A stretch of 64,000 nt of DNA from the NCBI RefSeq assembly GCF_003019275.1, contig NZ_CP027848.1, positions 1,736,001 to 1,800,000 of the forward strand, written 5' to 3'. The DNA is from Staphylococcus muscae (lineage in GTDB: Bacteria > Bacillota > Bacilli > Staphylococcales > Staphylococcaceae). Positions within the stretch are counted from its first letter, which is position 1, and each line of letters begins with the position of its first letter. The notes beneath the pieces are model-generated. The model was given only the letters and a program-made list of their open reading frames with translations. It had not been told where the DNA came from and made no database searches. Of this stretch, positions 38,531-47,338 are shown piece after piece. The translations under genes were made by a program, and so were the position numbers.

Positions 38531-40525
38531 TTATATGAAAAGCGAGCCAATTTGATAAATTGCCATTGAAATGACATACGCAATGACGAATGGATATGTT
38601 CCTGCAAAAAGTGTCCATTTCCATGAAGTCGTTTCTTTACGAATCGCAGCAACTGTTGCTAAGCATGGAACGTAAAGCAATATAAATACCATAAATGAAT
38701 AGGCAGATAATGCTGTGAAATGAGTTGATACCATTGACACAAGTGCATCATCGTTTACAGCATAAATAATAGCCATTGCGCTGACGATGACTTCTTTAGC
38801 TAAGAAACCTGGTATGAGCGTTGCGGCTGCTTGCCATGAACTAAAGCCAAGTGGGATAAGAATCGGCGCAATTGCAGCACCAATCATGTGTAAAAAGCTT
38901 TCTTCAATTGGTACATCAATACCGTTTGGCCCTGCATAATTGAGTAACCAGATAATAACAGAACCAGCAAATATGAATGTTCCTGCTTTTTTCACGAAAC
39001 CTTTTCCCTTTTCCCAAGTACTACGCCATAACGTTTTAAGTGATGGCAAACGGTATGGTGGGAGCTCTACGACGAAAATAGATGTGTCTTTTTTTAGTAC
39101 TGTCTTCGATAAAATCCAGCTGACAATTAATGCTACAACAATCCCGAGTACATACAAGCTTAACACAACGAGTGCTTGATGTTGTGCAAAGAAAATCCCT
39201 ACAAATAAAGCATACACAGGTAGTCGTGCGGAACATGACATAAATGGTGCAATCAAGATTGTAGTTAAGCGTTCTTTCTCTTCTTCGATACTGCGTGCTG
39301 CCATAATACCAGGTACGTTACAGCCAAAACCGATAATCATTGGAATGAAAGATTTTCCGTTAAGACCAAATCCTTCCATAATGCGATCCATAATCACAGC
39401 AATTCGAGCCATATAGCCGGAATCTTCTAATAGAGAAATAAAGAAGAATAAGACTAAAATTTGTGGAACGAAAACAAGGACACCACCGACACCAGCAATA
39501 ATGCCATCTGTTACCATATCTTGCAATGCAGGATAAATACCGATATTTGTCATTGTTTGTTTGGCAAAGTCTGTGAGAGGTCCGCCAAAGAATTCATCCA
39601 GTCGATCGGACAGTGGTGTCCCAACCCATGTGAAAGTTGTCTGGAAAATCAGCCACATAATGCCTAAAAAGATTGGAATCCCGAGTATTTTATGTGTCAG
39701 TAATGCATCGACACGCTCTGTAACATGATGTTTGCGTGCATCAGGATATGAAACGACATCTGAGAGCACGCGCTGAATATAATCTTGTCGACATGTTTGT
39801 ATTTGTTTTACGATGTCTGCTTCTGAAAGTGATGTTGTATCAGCAATTATTGCATCGAGTTTTTTACATAGTTCTAGACCAAGATAAGTTTTGACAGCTG
39901 GATTCCCGAGCAAATATTGAATTGCTAAAAAACGATAATGTTTATTCGCAAGTGTGAGCGTCTCAGGAAGATTGACAACAAGTGCATGAATAACGTTTTC
40001 AATCTCTTCACCATAATCAATGACTAGAGGGCGTCGTGTTGATACGTGGTGATCACTGAGTGCTTTGAGAACATCACTGCTCCCTTTTCCAGTGCGTGCA
40101 ATCACCGGGATAATCGGTGTTCGCAGTTGAGTCATTAACTTTTGATGATCAATTCGAATACCACGTTTGCTCGCAACATCGACCATGTTTAAGCCGATGA
40201 GTAGGGGGGCTCCGAATTCCATCAGTTGAATCGTTAAGTTGAAGTTACGTTCAATTTGTGCAGCATCAATAATATTGACCATGCCGTCAAATTGTTCATT
40301 GAGTAAATACGTTGTAACAACCGTTTCATCTCTTGAAATAGGAACAAGATCATAAATGCCGGGTAAGTCAACTAAATGACCTGCCTGTTCTTTTAGTTTT
40401 CCAAGTTTTTTTTCTACGGTAACACCACTCCAGTTCCCGACATATTCATATGAACCTGTCAGTGCGTTGAAGAGTGAAGTTTTACCGACATTTGGGTTAC
40501 CGAGAATACAATATGTGCTACTCAT
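38531..40525 (-). CDS. feoB: FeoB, ferrous iron transporter
   Basis: A 664-residue protein. The N-terminal GTPase domain has G1 [10 protein letters not shown]3 DLPG and G4 NMVD; the C-terminal part has two Gate regions and conserved GFGCNVPGI with a Cys. It takes up Fe2+ across the cytoplasmic membrane. ATG 40525 follows a GGAG by 7 nt and overlaps feoA by 8 nt. Expected control is by Fur through the box at 40780-40794. Confidence 0.95.
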   Translation of the reverse strand: MSSTYCILGNPNVGKTSLFNALTGSYEYVGNWSGVTVEKKLGKLKEQAGHLVDLPGIYDLVPISRDETVVTTYLLNEQFDGMVNIIDAAQIERNFNLTIQLMEFGAPLLIGLNMVDVASKRGIRIDHQKLMTQLRTPIIPVIARTGKGSSDVLKALSDHHVSTRRPLVIDYGEEIENVIHALVVNLPETLTLANKHYRFLAIQYLLGNPAVKTYLGLELCKKLDAIIADTTSLSEADIVKQIQTCRQDYIQRVLSDVVSYPDARKHHVTERVDALLTHKILGIPIFLGIMWLIFQTTFTWVGTPLSDRLDEFFGGPLTDFAKQTMTNIGIYPALQDMVTDGIIAGVGGVLVFVPQILVLFFFISLLEDSGYMARIAVIMDRIMEGFGLNGKSFIPMIIGFGCNVPGIMAARSIEEEKERLTTILIAPFMSCSARLPVYALFVGIFFAQHQALVVLSLYVLGIVVALIVSWILSKTVLKKDTSIFVVELPPYRLPSLKTLWRSTWEKGKGFVKKAGTFIFAGSVIIWLLNYAGPNGIDVPIEESFLHMIGAAIAPILIPLGFSSWQAAATLIPGFLAKEVIVSAMAIIYAVNDDALVSMVSTHFTALSAYSFMVFILLYVPCLATVAAIRKETTSWKWTLFAGTYPFVIAYVISMAIYQIGSLFI

Positions 40526-40754
40526 AATGATGCTCCAATCGAATGTTACAAGCGTCACAATTGCGGACGCAAATTTGTTGGCCATTAATATTCAATGTAC
40601 AAGGCCCTTTGAAAAGTCCTTTTTGATGTATGGAGACTTTACTTCCTTCGATACAACCGAGTGCACGCAATCGATGTTTTAATTGCGCATTATTCATGTT
40701 TAAAGATTTTATACGATATTGTGTGCCGATTTCAGCGTTGGCTACATGAATCAT
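40518..40754 (-). CDS. feoA: FeoA, ferrous iron transport SH3-domain protein
   Basis: A 78-residue SH3-like protein ([28 protein letters not shown]...). It is a small cytosolic partner required for FeoB function. It leads the feoA-feoB-Cys-rich-protein operon. RBS AGGTGA precedes ATG 40754. Confidence 0.9.
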   Translation of the reverse strand: MIHVANAEIGTQYRIKSLNMNNAQLKHRLRALGCIEGSKVSIHQKGLFKGPCTLNINGQQICVRNCDACNIRLEHHYE

Positions 40755-40779
40755 ACGATCACCTACTTTTTACATATGA

Positions 40780-40794
40780 TGATAATCATTTTCA
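40780..40794 (-). promoter_or_regulatory. Fur box upstream of feoA
   Basis: TGATAAT-C-ATTTTCA matches the 7-1-7 Fur consensus with one mismatch. It lies directly downstream of a minus-strand TATAAT (40795-40800), 26 nt before feoA. The remaining 360-bp gap up to nupC is AT-rich. Confidence 0.75.
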
Positions 40795-41035
40795 ATTATA
40801 GAATACGTCTATTTTAAGTTTGATGCAATAAGTATTTGCATGTAAATATGTAAAATTATTGAAAAGTGAGAGCAAAATCATTGATTTTTCAAAAATAAAG
40901 AGAATCATGATTATTCCGAGCTTTATAGGTGGATTTCAGTGGTTTATTTCCATTCAATGATGCAGAAATGAAAATTTTCAAGGTAAAAAGATAGTTAGTT
41001 TTTTAATATAACTATTAAATAATTGTAGCGTTTAC

Positions 41036-41072
41036 AAATTGTATTTTCACAATTTATACTGCATGGTATAAT
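41036..41072 (+). promoter_or_regulatory. nupC promoter with overlapping inverted repeat
   Basis: A TATAAT at 41067-41072 pairs with TTTTCA at 41044-41049 (17 nt spacing). A perfect repeat AAATTGT-N6-ACAATTT (41036-41055) covers the -35, which would suit an operator. Confidence 0.5.
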
Positions 41073-41114
41073 TGCTTTGATATAAATTCAAAGAAGGGTA
41101 AGAGGTATCGGTTT

Positions 41115-42341
41115 ATGTTCTTATTAATTAATATCATAGGCTTACTTGTGTTTTTAGGCGTTGCTGTTATCTTCTCGCGTGACCGTAAAAACATCCAGTG
41201 GGGTTCTATCGGTGTTTTAATCGTATTAAACTTAATTTTAGCTTGGTTTTTCGTTTATTTTCCAGCGGGGACATTTGTCGTTGAAAAAGGGGCAGCTGCG
41301 ATATCATGGTTAATAGATGCAGCTTTTTCAGGAATTGGTTTTGCATTTAATAGTTTTACGGAGACTGAACAAATGGATATGGCTGTTGCAGCACTTATGC
41401 CAATTTTATTAGTCGTTCCATTGTTTGATATTTTAATGTATTTAGGTATTTTGCCATGGATTATTCGTGGTATTGGTTGGGTGCTTGCTAAAATCACACG
41501 CCAACCGAAGTTTGAGTCGTTCTTCGGTATTGAAATGATGTTTTTAGGGAATACGGAAGCACTTGCGGTTTCAAGTGAACAATTGAAACGTATGAATGAT
41601 GCACGTGTCTTAACTATTGCGATGATGTCAATGAGTTCTGTATCAGGTGCCATTGTAGGTGCATATGTAACAATGATTCCTGGAGAACTTGTACTAACAG
41701 CGATTCCGTTAAATATTGTTAATGCAATGATTGTTTCATCTATCTTAAATCCGATTAAGCTAGATCCAGAAGAAGATGTTGTCTATGACTTGCGTTCAAA
41801 TGAAGCACGTCAACCATTCTTCTCATTTTTAGGAGATTCTGTATTAAATGCGGGGAAACTGGTCTTAATCATTATTGCGTTCGTAATCAGTTTCGTTGCA
41901 CTTGCTGAACTAGCAGATCGCTTGATTCACCTGATTACAGGTGGTTTCGCATCACTTATGCACATCAAAGGTAGCTTTGGACTCGACCAAATTTTAGGTG
42001 TCTTTATGTATCCATTTGCATTGCTTTTAGGCTTACCGTTTGATGAAGCATGGTTGGTTGCACAGCAAATGGCTAAAAAAATTGTGACAAACGAATTTGT
42101 TGTAATGGGTGAGATTGCGGGAGAAGTGAATGACTATGATCCACATAGACGTGCGATTATTTCGACTTTCTTAATCTCATTTGCAAACTTCTCAACAATT
42201 GGAATGATTATCGGAACATTAAAAGGAATTGTGAAAGAGTCAACGTCAGACTTTGTATCTAAATATGTACCTATGATGTTGTTGGCAGGGATTTTAGTAT
42301 CGTTATTAACAGCAGGATTTGTTGGACTATTTGCATGGTAA
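41115..42341 (+). CDS. nupC: NupC-type concentrative nucleoside transporter
   Basis: A 408-residue membrane protein matching the CNT family (FFGIEMMFLGNTEALAVSSEQ in the first half; EIAGEVNDYDPHRRAIISTFLISFANFSTIG in the second). Members import nucleosides with H+ or Na+. It is preceded by AGAGGTATCG and starts at ATG 41115. Monocistronic, ended by a strong terminator. Confidence 0.85.
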   Translation: MFLLINIIGLLVFLGVAVIFSRDRKNIQWGSIGVLIVLNLILAWFFVYFPAGTFVVEKGAAAISWLIDAAFSGIGFAFNSFTETEQMDMAVAALMPILLVVPLFDILMYLGILPWIIRGIGWVLAKITRQPKFESFFGIEMMFLGNTEALAVSSEQLKRMNDARVLTIAMMSMSSVSGAIVGAYVTMIPGELVLTAIPLNIVNAMIVSSILNPIKLDPEEDVVYDLRSNEARQPFFSFLGDSVLNAGKLVLIIIAFVISFVALAELADRLIHLITGGFASLMHIKGSFGLDQILGVFMYPFALLLGLPFDEAWLVAQQMAKKIVTNEFVVMGEIAGEVNDYDPHRRAIISTFLISFANFSTIGMIIGTLKGIVKESTSDFVSKYVPMMLLAGILVSLLTAGFVGLFAW

Positions 42342-42352
42342 TCAATATACAG

Positions 42353-42397
42353 AAAAACACGCATGTTCAGTGATGATATCACTACATGCGTGTTTTT
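42353..42397 (+). terminator. Terminator of nupC
   Basis: AAAACACGCATG pairs with CATGCGTGTTTT; the loop region itself pairs further (AGTGAT/ATCACT). Five T follow. Confidence 0.85.
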
Positions 42398-42411
42398 CAT
42401 TCCAATGCATA

Positions 42412-42520
42412 TAAAAAGGTAGGTACTCGAGCCAATACCTACCTATGAGCAAAACTATTCTCACTATAAACAACACAAAGGAGATATCCTATTTGTTGTA
42501 TAAAACAACCAATAAGGTAA
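42412..42520 (-). ncRNA. Candidate small RNA with anti-Shine-Dalgarno motif
   Basis: On the minus strand a TATAAT (42526-42531) with TTTACT 17 nt upstream (42549-42554) would start an RNA near 42520. The RNA would have a 5' hairpin (GTTGT/ACAAC, 42489-42511), a single-stranded CUCCUUU (complement of AAAGGAG at 42476-42482) and a terminator: AGGTAGGT/ACCTACCT with five T on the minus strand (42413-42444). No ORF is visible. The layout resembles staphylococcal C-rich regulatory RNAs such as RsaE or RsaD; identity is not established. Confidence 0.55.
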
Positions 42521-42548
42521 TTCTAATTATACATAACAATGAATGATA

Positions 42549-42554
42549 AGTAAA
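42549..42554 (-). promoter_or_regulatory. -35 element of the candidate small RNA
   Basis: TTTACT on the minus strand, 17 nt from the TATAAT at 42526-42531. Confidence 0.4.
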
Positions 42555-42685
42555 CTAAAAAATCAGAAAATTAAACACTTCTTTTATAACTTAATTGAAA
42601 AGTAATCTAATAGCATTTCGTTTTGTGTCAATATTGTGATAATATGACATGTGACAGCGTTATATAAGGAAAAGGGTGTGATTGG

Positions 42686-43519
42686 GTGAAACGAACAGTT
42701 AGAGATTTAATATTAGTCCTAGTGGGCTCTTTTATATTTGCATTGGGTGTCAATGCTTTTATCATTGCAGGTGATCTCGGTGAAGGTGGCGTAACCGGTC
42801 TGGCGATTATTTTCTACTATGCATTTCACATATCACCTGCCGTAACGAACTTTGTAGTCAACGCCGTGCTCATCGTCGTCGGGTACAAGTTTTTGAGTAA
42901 GCGCAGTATGTACTTAACAATTGTCGCAACAGTGCTAATTTCGGTATTTTTAAGTTTAACTGAAACGTGGCAAGTGCATACAGACAATATCATGATTAAC
43001 GCGGTGTTCGGTGGATTGTCTGTCGGACTTGGAATTGGCGTCATCGTATTGGCAGGTGGTACAACAGCAGGAACAACAATCTTGGCGCGTATTGCGAACA
43101 AATATTTAGACGTTAGTACGCCATATGCACTGTTATTCTTCGATCTCATTGTTGTTCTGATTTCACTATCAGTTATTCCATTAGACCGAGCACTTGTTAC
43201 GGTCATTAGCTTATATATTGGTACGAAAGTCATGGATTTCGTAATTGAAGGGTTGAACCCTAAGAAGGCAGTGACGATTATTTCCAAATCACCAGATCGC
43301 ATTGCGAAAATGATTGATGAAGATATTGGGCGTGGGATTACAATTCTTAATGGTCGTGGCTATTTCTCAAAAAGAGATACAGACGTACTGTATGCGGTCA
43401 TTAGTAAAACACAGTTATCTCGTACGAAGCGGTTGATTCGAAAAATTGATGAAGATGCTTTCGTTGTTGTTCATGATGTGCGTGATGTCTATGGAAATGG
43501 TTTTTGGGTAGAAGATTAG
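42686..43519 (+). CDS. YitT-family membrane protein (DUF161 + DUF2179)
   Basis: A 277-residue protein: N-terminal membrane half with about five helices (VGSFIFALGVNAFIIAGDLGEGGVTGLAII) and a C-terminal cytosolic DUF2179 domain (AVISKTQLSRTKRLIRKIDEDAFVVVHDVRDVYGNGF). YitT proteins are widespread in Firmicutes, and their transport role is unproven. GTG 42686 lies after AAGGAAAAGGG. Monocistronic. Confidence 0.8.
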   Translation: MKRTVRDLILVLVGSFIFALGVNAFIIAGDLGEGGVTGLAIIFYYAFHISPAVTNFVVNAVLIVVGYKFLSKRSMYLTIVATVLISVFLSLTETWQVHTDNIMINAVFGGLSVGLGIGVIVLAGGTTAGTTILARIANKYLDVSTPYALLFFDLIVVLISLSVIPLDRALVTVISLYIGTKVMDFVIEGLNPKKAVTIISKSPDRIAKMIDEDIGRGITILNGRGYFSKRDTDVLYAVISKTQLSRTKRLIRKIDEDAFVVVHDVRDVYGNGFWVED

Positions 43520-43536
43520 AGCTTACAAAAATAATG

Positions 43537-43568
43537 AAGAGATGTGTGTATGAACATGCATCTCTTTT
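43537..43568 (+). terminator. Terminator after the YitT gene
   Basis: AAGAGATG pairs with CATCTCTT (with inner extension TGTG/CATG), followed by TTTAT. Confidence 0.7.
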
Positions 43569-43622
43569 ATTTATACCAACTTTCAAGATGAGATACAGTT
43601 AGGCAAAAGAATAAAAAAATGG

Positions 43623-43652
43623 TATAATACGCAAGTATGATAATGATTCTCA
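43623..43652 (+). promoter_or_regulatory. fhuC promoter with Fur box
   Basis: A TATAAT at 43623-43628 is followed by TGATAAT-G-ATTCTCA (43638-43652), a 7-1-7 Fur box with one mismatch, placed over the expected transcription start. This fits iron-repressed expression of fhuCBG. Confidence 0.75.
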
Positions 43653-43711
43653 ATAAGAACAAAAACGACGATATAGAGATGTATGATAGATAGAAAGAAA
43701 GAGGGAGAAGA

Positions 43712-44515
43712 ATGAGTAGATTGACAGGGAAGGAAGTTACTATTGGTTATGGAGACCGTGTCATTGTTAATAATTTAGATGTTATGATTCCTGATGGTAA
43801 GATAACATCAATTATTGGTCCTAACGGCTGCGGTAAATCAACTTTGCTAAAAGCATTATCACGATTACTGCAAACGAAGAACGGTGAAATTTTGCTTGAT
43901 GGTAAGAATATTCAAATGCAACCGACGAAAGAAGTTGCCAAAAAGATTGCGATATTACCACAATCTCCAGATGTTGCAGATGGGTTAACAGCTGGTGAAT
44001 TGGTATCGTACGGGCGTTTTCCACATCAAAAAGGGTTTGGTAGATTGAGCGAACAAGATAAAGAAGAAATTGATTGGGCAATGCGTGTAACAGGAACAAT
44101 TGACTTTAAACATCGTGCAGTGAATGATCTCAGTGGTGGTCAAAGACAGCGTGTATGGATTGCGATGGCTTTGGCACAAAAAACAGATATTATCTTTTTA
44201 GATGAACCGACGACTTATCTTGATATTTCACATCAATTGGAAATTTTAGAACTTGTTCAAGAGTTAAATGCCGAGCATGGGACAACTATTATTATGGTAT
44301 TACATGATATTAACCAAGCAATTCGTTTTTCCGATCATTTAATTACTATGAAACAAGGTAATATCATTAAACAAGGTGAAACTCAAGATGTATTGAGCAA
44401 TGAAATATTAGAAGAAGTTTTCAATATTGATGCGGAATTAAGTACGGATCCTAGAACGGGTAAACCGATGTTAGTGACGTATAACTTATTATGTAAGCAT
44501 TATGATAAATTATAA
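43712..44515 (+). CDS. fhuC: FhuC, siderophore ABC importer ATPase
   Basis: A 267-residue ABC ATPase with Walker A GPNGCGKST, signature LSGGQRQRVWIAMAL, Walker B IIFLDEPTTYLD and switch His in VLHDINQ. It energises FhuBG for hydroxamate siderophores; in S. aureus it also serves Hts and Sir importers. RBS GAGGGAG precedes ATG 43712. Iron repression through the Fur box is expected. Confidence 0.95.
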   Translation: MSRLTGKEVTIGYGDRVIVNNLDVMIPDGKITSIIGPNGCGKSTLLKALSRLLQTKNGEILLDGKNIQMQPTKEVAKKIAILPQSPDVADGLTAGELVSYGRFPHQKGFGRLSEQDKEEIDWAMRVTGTIDFKHRAVNDLSGGQRQRVWIAMALAQKTDIIFLDEPTTYLDISHQLEILELVQELNAEHGTTIIMVLHDINQAIRFSDHLITMKQGNIIKQGETQDVLSNEILEEVFNIDAELSTDPRTGKPMLVTYNLLCKHYDKL

Positions 44516-44536
44516 AGGCACATAGAGGAAATCACT

Positions 44537-45538
44537 ATGAGAAGAAAACAAATTAGCCATCTCAATTTTTCGATACAACTACTTGTTGCTATCATCGTGC
44601 TATGTGTACTATTTGTACTTTCCGTCATTCTTGGAGAGTCACGTGTACACATTGCGACAATTATAGAAGCAATTCTACATTATGATGCTACAAACCAAAT
44701 ACACAACGTGATTGCAGAAATTCGTATTCCGCGAAATATCGGTGCAGTACTAGTTGGTATCGCTCTAGCAACAGCAGGTGCAGTCATTCAAGGTGTCACT
44801 AAAAATGGTTTAGCGGACCCAAGTTTAATCGGTTTAAATGCAGGAGCGGCTTTTGCTTTAGCAATAACTTTTGCATTTTATCCAGGTGTTCCTTTTCTTA
44901 TTTTAATTTTTGCAGGATTTATCGGAGCAGTTTTTGGTGGAATGACTGTTCTTATGATTGGTTCATCTCGACGTGACGGTTTTCATCCAATGCGCCTAAT
45001 TCTTGCAGGAGCGGCTGTCAGTGCATTACTTACTGCACTGAGTCAAGGTATTGCTTTAATATTTCGTCTCAACCAATCAATTAATTTTTGGAGTGCAGGT
45101 GGCGTTTCAGGGACAAACTGGCAGCAAGTTTCGATCAGTGCCCCTATCATCTTTTGTGCCATTATTTTGCTCGTTCTCATGAGCAGACAATTAACGATAT
45201 TGAGCTTGGGAGATGCACTTGCGTCAGGCTTAGGTCAGAATGTCAAATCCATCCGTCTTGTGAGCTTGTTATTGACCATGTTACTTGCAGGGATTTCTGT
45301 GGCGATGGTCGGTCAAATAGCCTTTGTCGGACTTATCGTTCCGCACATCGTTCGCTTTCTAGTTGGGACGGATTATGTCAAAGTATTACCGATGTCAGCG
45401 ATCTTAGGTGGTACCCTTGTTCTAGCTGCGGATGTGATTGCACGTATGCTCGGTGAAGCACCGATGAGCGCCATTATTTCATTTATTGGTGTGCCATATT
45501 TTCTATATCTCATTCGTAAAGGAGGGCGTACGATATGA
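44537..45538 (+). CDS. fhuB: FhuB, siderophore ABC importer permease
   Basis: A 333-residue FecCD-family membrane protein with about ten helices. IRIPRNIGAVLVGIALATAGAVIQG and GLADPSLIGLNAGAAFAL are family signatures and GQIAFVGLIVPHIVR is the coupling helix. With FhuG it forms the Fe3+-hydroxamate channel. It starts 21 nt after fhuC and overlaps fhuG by 4 nt. Confidence 0.95.
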   Translation: MRRKQISHLNFSIQLLVAIIVLCVLFVLSVILGESRVHIATIIEAILHYDATNQIHNVIAEIRIPRNIGAVLVGIALATAGAVIQGVTKNGLADPSLIGLNAGAAFALAITFAFYPGVPFLILIFAGFIGAVFGGMTVLMIGSSRRDGFHPMRLILAGAAVSALLTALSQGIALIFRLNQSINFWSAGGVSGTNWQQVSISAPIIFCAIILLVLMSRQLTILSLGDALASGLGQNVKSIRLVSLLLTMLLAGISVAMVGQIAFVGLIVPHIVRFLVGTDYVKVLPMSAILGGTLVLAADVIARMLGEAPMSAIISFIGVPYFLYLIRKGGRTI

Positions 45539-46551
45539 TGCATCCGAAGCTTAAGTTACAACAGCGTCTAACGTTCTTGGTTGCCATTGTATTGTTAGTA
45601 GCTGCTATCATCTGGAGTATGACGACGGGTGAATATGCGATGTCCTTCTCTCAAGTTGTTCAAACATTGCTTGGTAATGGAACGTATGCAGATCAGCTTA
45701 TTTTGATTGATTTTCGCTTGCCACGTATTTTTATTACATTACTTGCAGGTTTGGCATTAAGTATGAGTGGTGCGGTGTTACAAAGTGTCACTAAGAACCC
45801 ATTGGCAGAACCTGGTATTTTAGGTATTAATGCTGGCAGTGGATTTGCCATTGCGCTGTTTATTGCGGTTGGACAAATTAATGCAGATGATTTTGTTTAC
45901 ATATTGCCGTTTGTCAGCATGATAGGTGGTTTGTTAACAGCCTTTTTTATTTTCGCATTTAGTTATAGTGGTGAGAAAGGATTATCTCCCGCAAGTATGG
46001 TCTTAGTGGGTGTAGGGATTTCAACAGCACTATCTGGTGGTGCACTGACGATTATGTCAACATTTGATCGAGATCAATCAGAATTTATAGCGACATGGTT
46101 GGCAGGAAATATTTGGGGAGATAGTTGGCCATTTGTATGGGTCTTTCTTCCATGGCTATTATTGCTTGTCCCATATTTATTTTTCAAATCAGAAACACTC
46201 AACATCTTACATACAAATGAACATACGGCAATCAGTTTGGGCGTATCATTGAATAAAACAAGATTTATCCTTGTATGTATTGCCGTGATGTTATCATCAG
46301 CAGCGGTATCAGTTGCAGGTGCAATAGGCTTTATAGGTCTGATGGGGCCACACATTGCCAAATCAATTGTTGGACCGCGACATCAATATTTCTTGCCGAT
46401 TGCCTTAGTGATAGGGGCTCTTTTGTTAATTGTATCAGATACGATTGGTAAGGTTGTCCTTCAACCCACAGGGGTGCCAGCAGGTGTTGTTGTCGCAATT
46501 ATTGGTGCACCGTACTTCCTTTTTCTTATGTACCGTACACGTGCACTTTAG
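45535..46551 (+). CDS. fhuG: FhuG, siderophore ABC importer permease
   Basis: A 338-residue FecCD-family membrane protein, paralogous to FhuB. FRLPRIFITLLAGLALSMSGAVLQSVTKNPLAEPGILG and GAIGFIGLMGPHIAKS are diagnostic. It completes the FhuBG heterodimer. It shares an ATGATG overlap with fhuB and is the last fhu gene. Confidence 0.95.
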   Translation: MMHPKLKLQQRLTFLVAIVLLVAAIIWSMTTGEYAMSFSQVVQTLLGNGTYADQLILIDFRLPRIFITLLAGLALSMSGAVLQSVTKNPLAEPGILGINAGSGFAIALFIAVGQINADDFVYILPFVSMIGGLLTAFFIFAFSYSGEKGLSPASMVLVGVGISTALSGGALTIMSTFDRDQSEFIATWLAGNIWGDSWPFVWVFLPWLLLLVPYLFFKSETLNILHTNEHTAISLGVSLNKTRFILVCIAVMLSSAAVSVAGAIGFIGLMGPHIAKSIVGPRHQYFLPIALVIGALLLIVSDTIGKVVLQPTGVPAGVVVAIIGAPYFLFLMYRTRAL

Positions 46552-46655
46552 AAAGAAGATACATCATGCTATAATAAAAATTGCAGTGTGAAAGTCAATT
46601 TTGTGATACACTAGACATATTAAAAAATGACAGGATAAAGTTTGGGAGGAGCGCC

Positions 46656-47156
46656 ATGAAAGATTTAATTAAAAACCATGTGTTAAACGGTGAATTTGAA
46701 TCAGTGAAACATTTAATGGCTGCGACGGATTTTCTTGCTTTTGAAGAAGCATTCATCTCAAGCGCACACGAGCAAGAAAGCGTGATGTATTACACGTGTT
46801 TACTCGATATGATCAAAGAGAATGAAACATCTGAGATTCATGATTTGGCTTTCTTACTACTTGTTTATCCACTCAGTGATGTACCAGGTGCATTGGATGC
46901 AGCCTATTATCATGCAGACGCATCAATTGAACTTACTGGCGGCCAAGAAGTCAAAAGTCTCTTACAGATGTTGTTACTACATGCAATTCCAGAGCCGGTT
47001 ATTTCTGATAAACAAGCATTTAATACAGCAAAACAAATCTTGAAGTTAGATCCGAACAACAAAGTTGCACGTAACGTACTAAAAGAAACGGCGAAACGAA
47101 TGGATCAAGTTGTTGTAGATTTCAATCAGATTACAGAGCATAAAGATGCCAATTAA
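46656..47156 (+). CDS. Conserved hypothetical protein (helical)
   Basis: A 166-residue, acidic, mostly helical cytosolic protein. LKLDPNNKVARNVLKETAKRM near the C terminus looks like one degenerate TPR-like helical pair, but no domain is certain. ATG 46656 follows GGGAGGA; a CTATAAT-containing sequence at 46569-46575 may be its own promoter. It follows fhuG by 104 nt. Function unknown. Confidence 0.65.
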   Translation: MKDLIKNHVLNGEFESVKHLMAATDFLAFEEAFISSAHEQESVMYYTCLLDMIKENETSEIHDLAFLLLVYPLSDVPGALDAAYYHADASIELTGGQEVKSLLQMLLLHAIPEPVISDKQAFNTAKQILKLDPNNKVARNVLKETAKRMDQVVVDFNQITEHKDAN

Positions 47157-47182
47157 AGTTAAATCACATAAAATGTTTTAAG

Positions 47183-47238
47183 AACGAGCGTTATTTATTA
47201 CGTATACAATCATACGTGATAAATAGGCTCGTTTTTTT
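47183..47238 (+). terminator. Terminator after the hypothetical gene
   Basis: AACGAGC...TATTTAT..ACGTAT pairs with ATACGT..ATAAATA..GCTCGTT, followed by seven T. Confidence 0.9.
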
Positions 47239-47338
47239 GTCGGAGTCATATTGTTTATAGTTTAAGCATGTAACTTTTCTTTTAACTCACGTCTATGTAT
47301 AATGGCAAAGTTACTTTAATTTTAAGGAGAATATAAAC

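Noticed and set aside
40911..40930. AATCATGATTATT near feoA as a second Fur box
   Set aside because: It is a partial palindrome that does not keep the 7-1-7 TGATAAT frame and lies outside the promoter.
42493..42543. A 16-codon plus-strand reading frame after AAAGGAG in the small-RNA region
   Set aside because: Very short, no family, and the AAAGGAG is better explained as the complement of the RNA's CUCCUUU loop.
42813..43302. Long open frames on the strand opposite membrane-protein genes (for example 42826-43302 minus)
   Set aside because: They mirror the codon bias of the real gene, lack ribosome binding sites and encode no recognisable domain.
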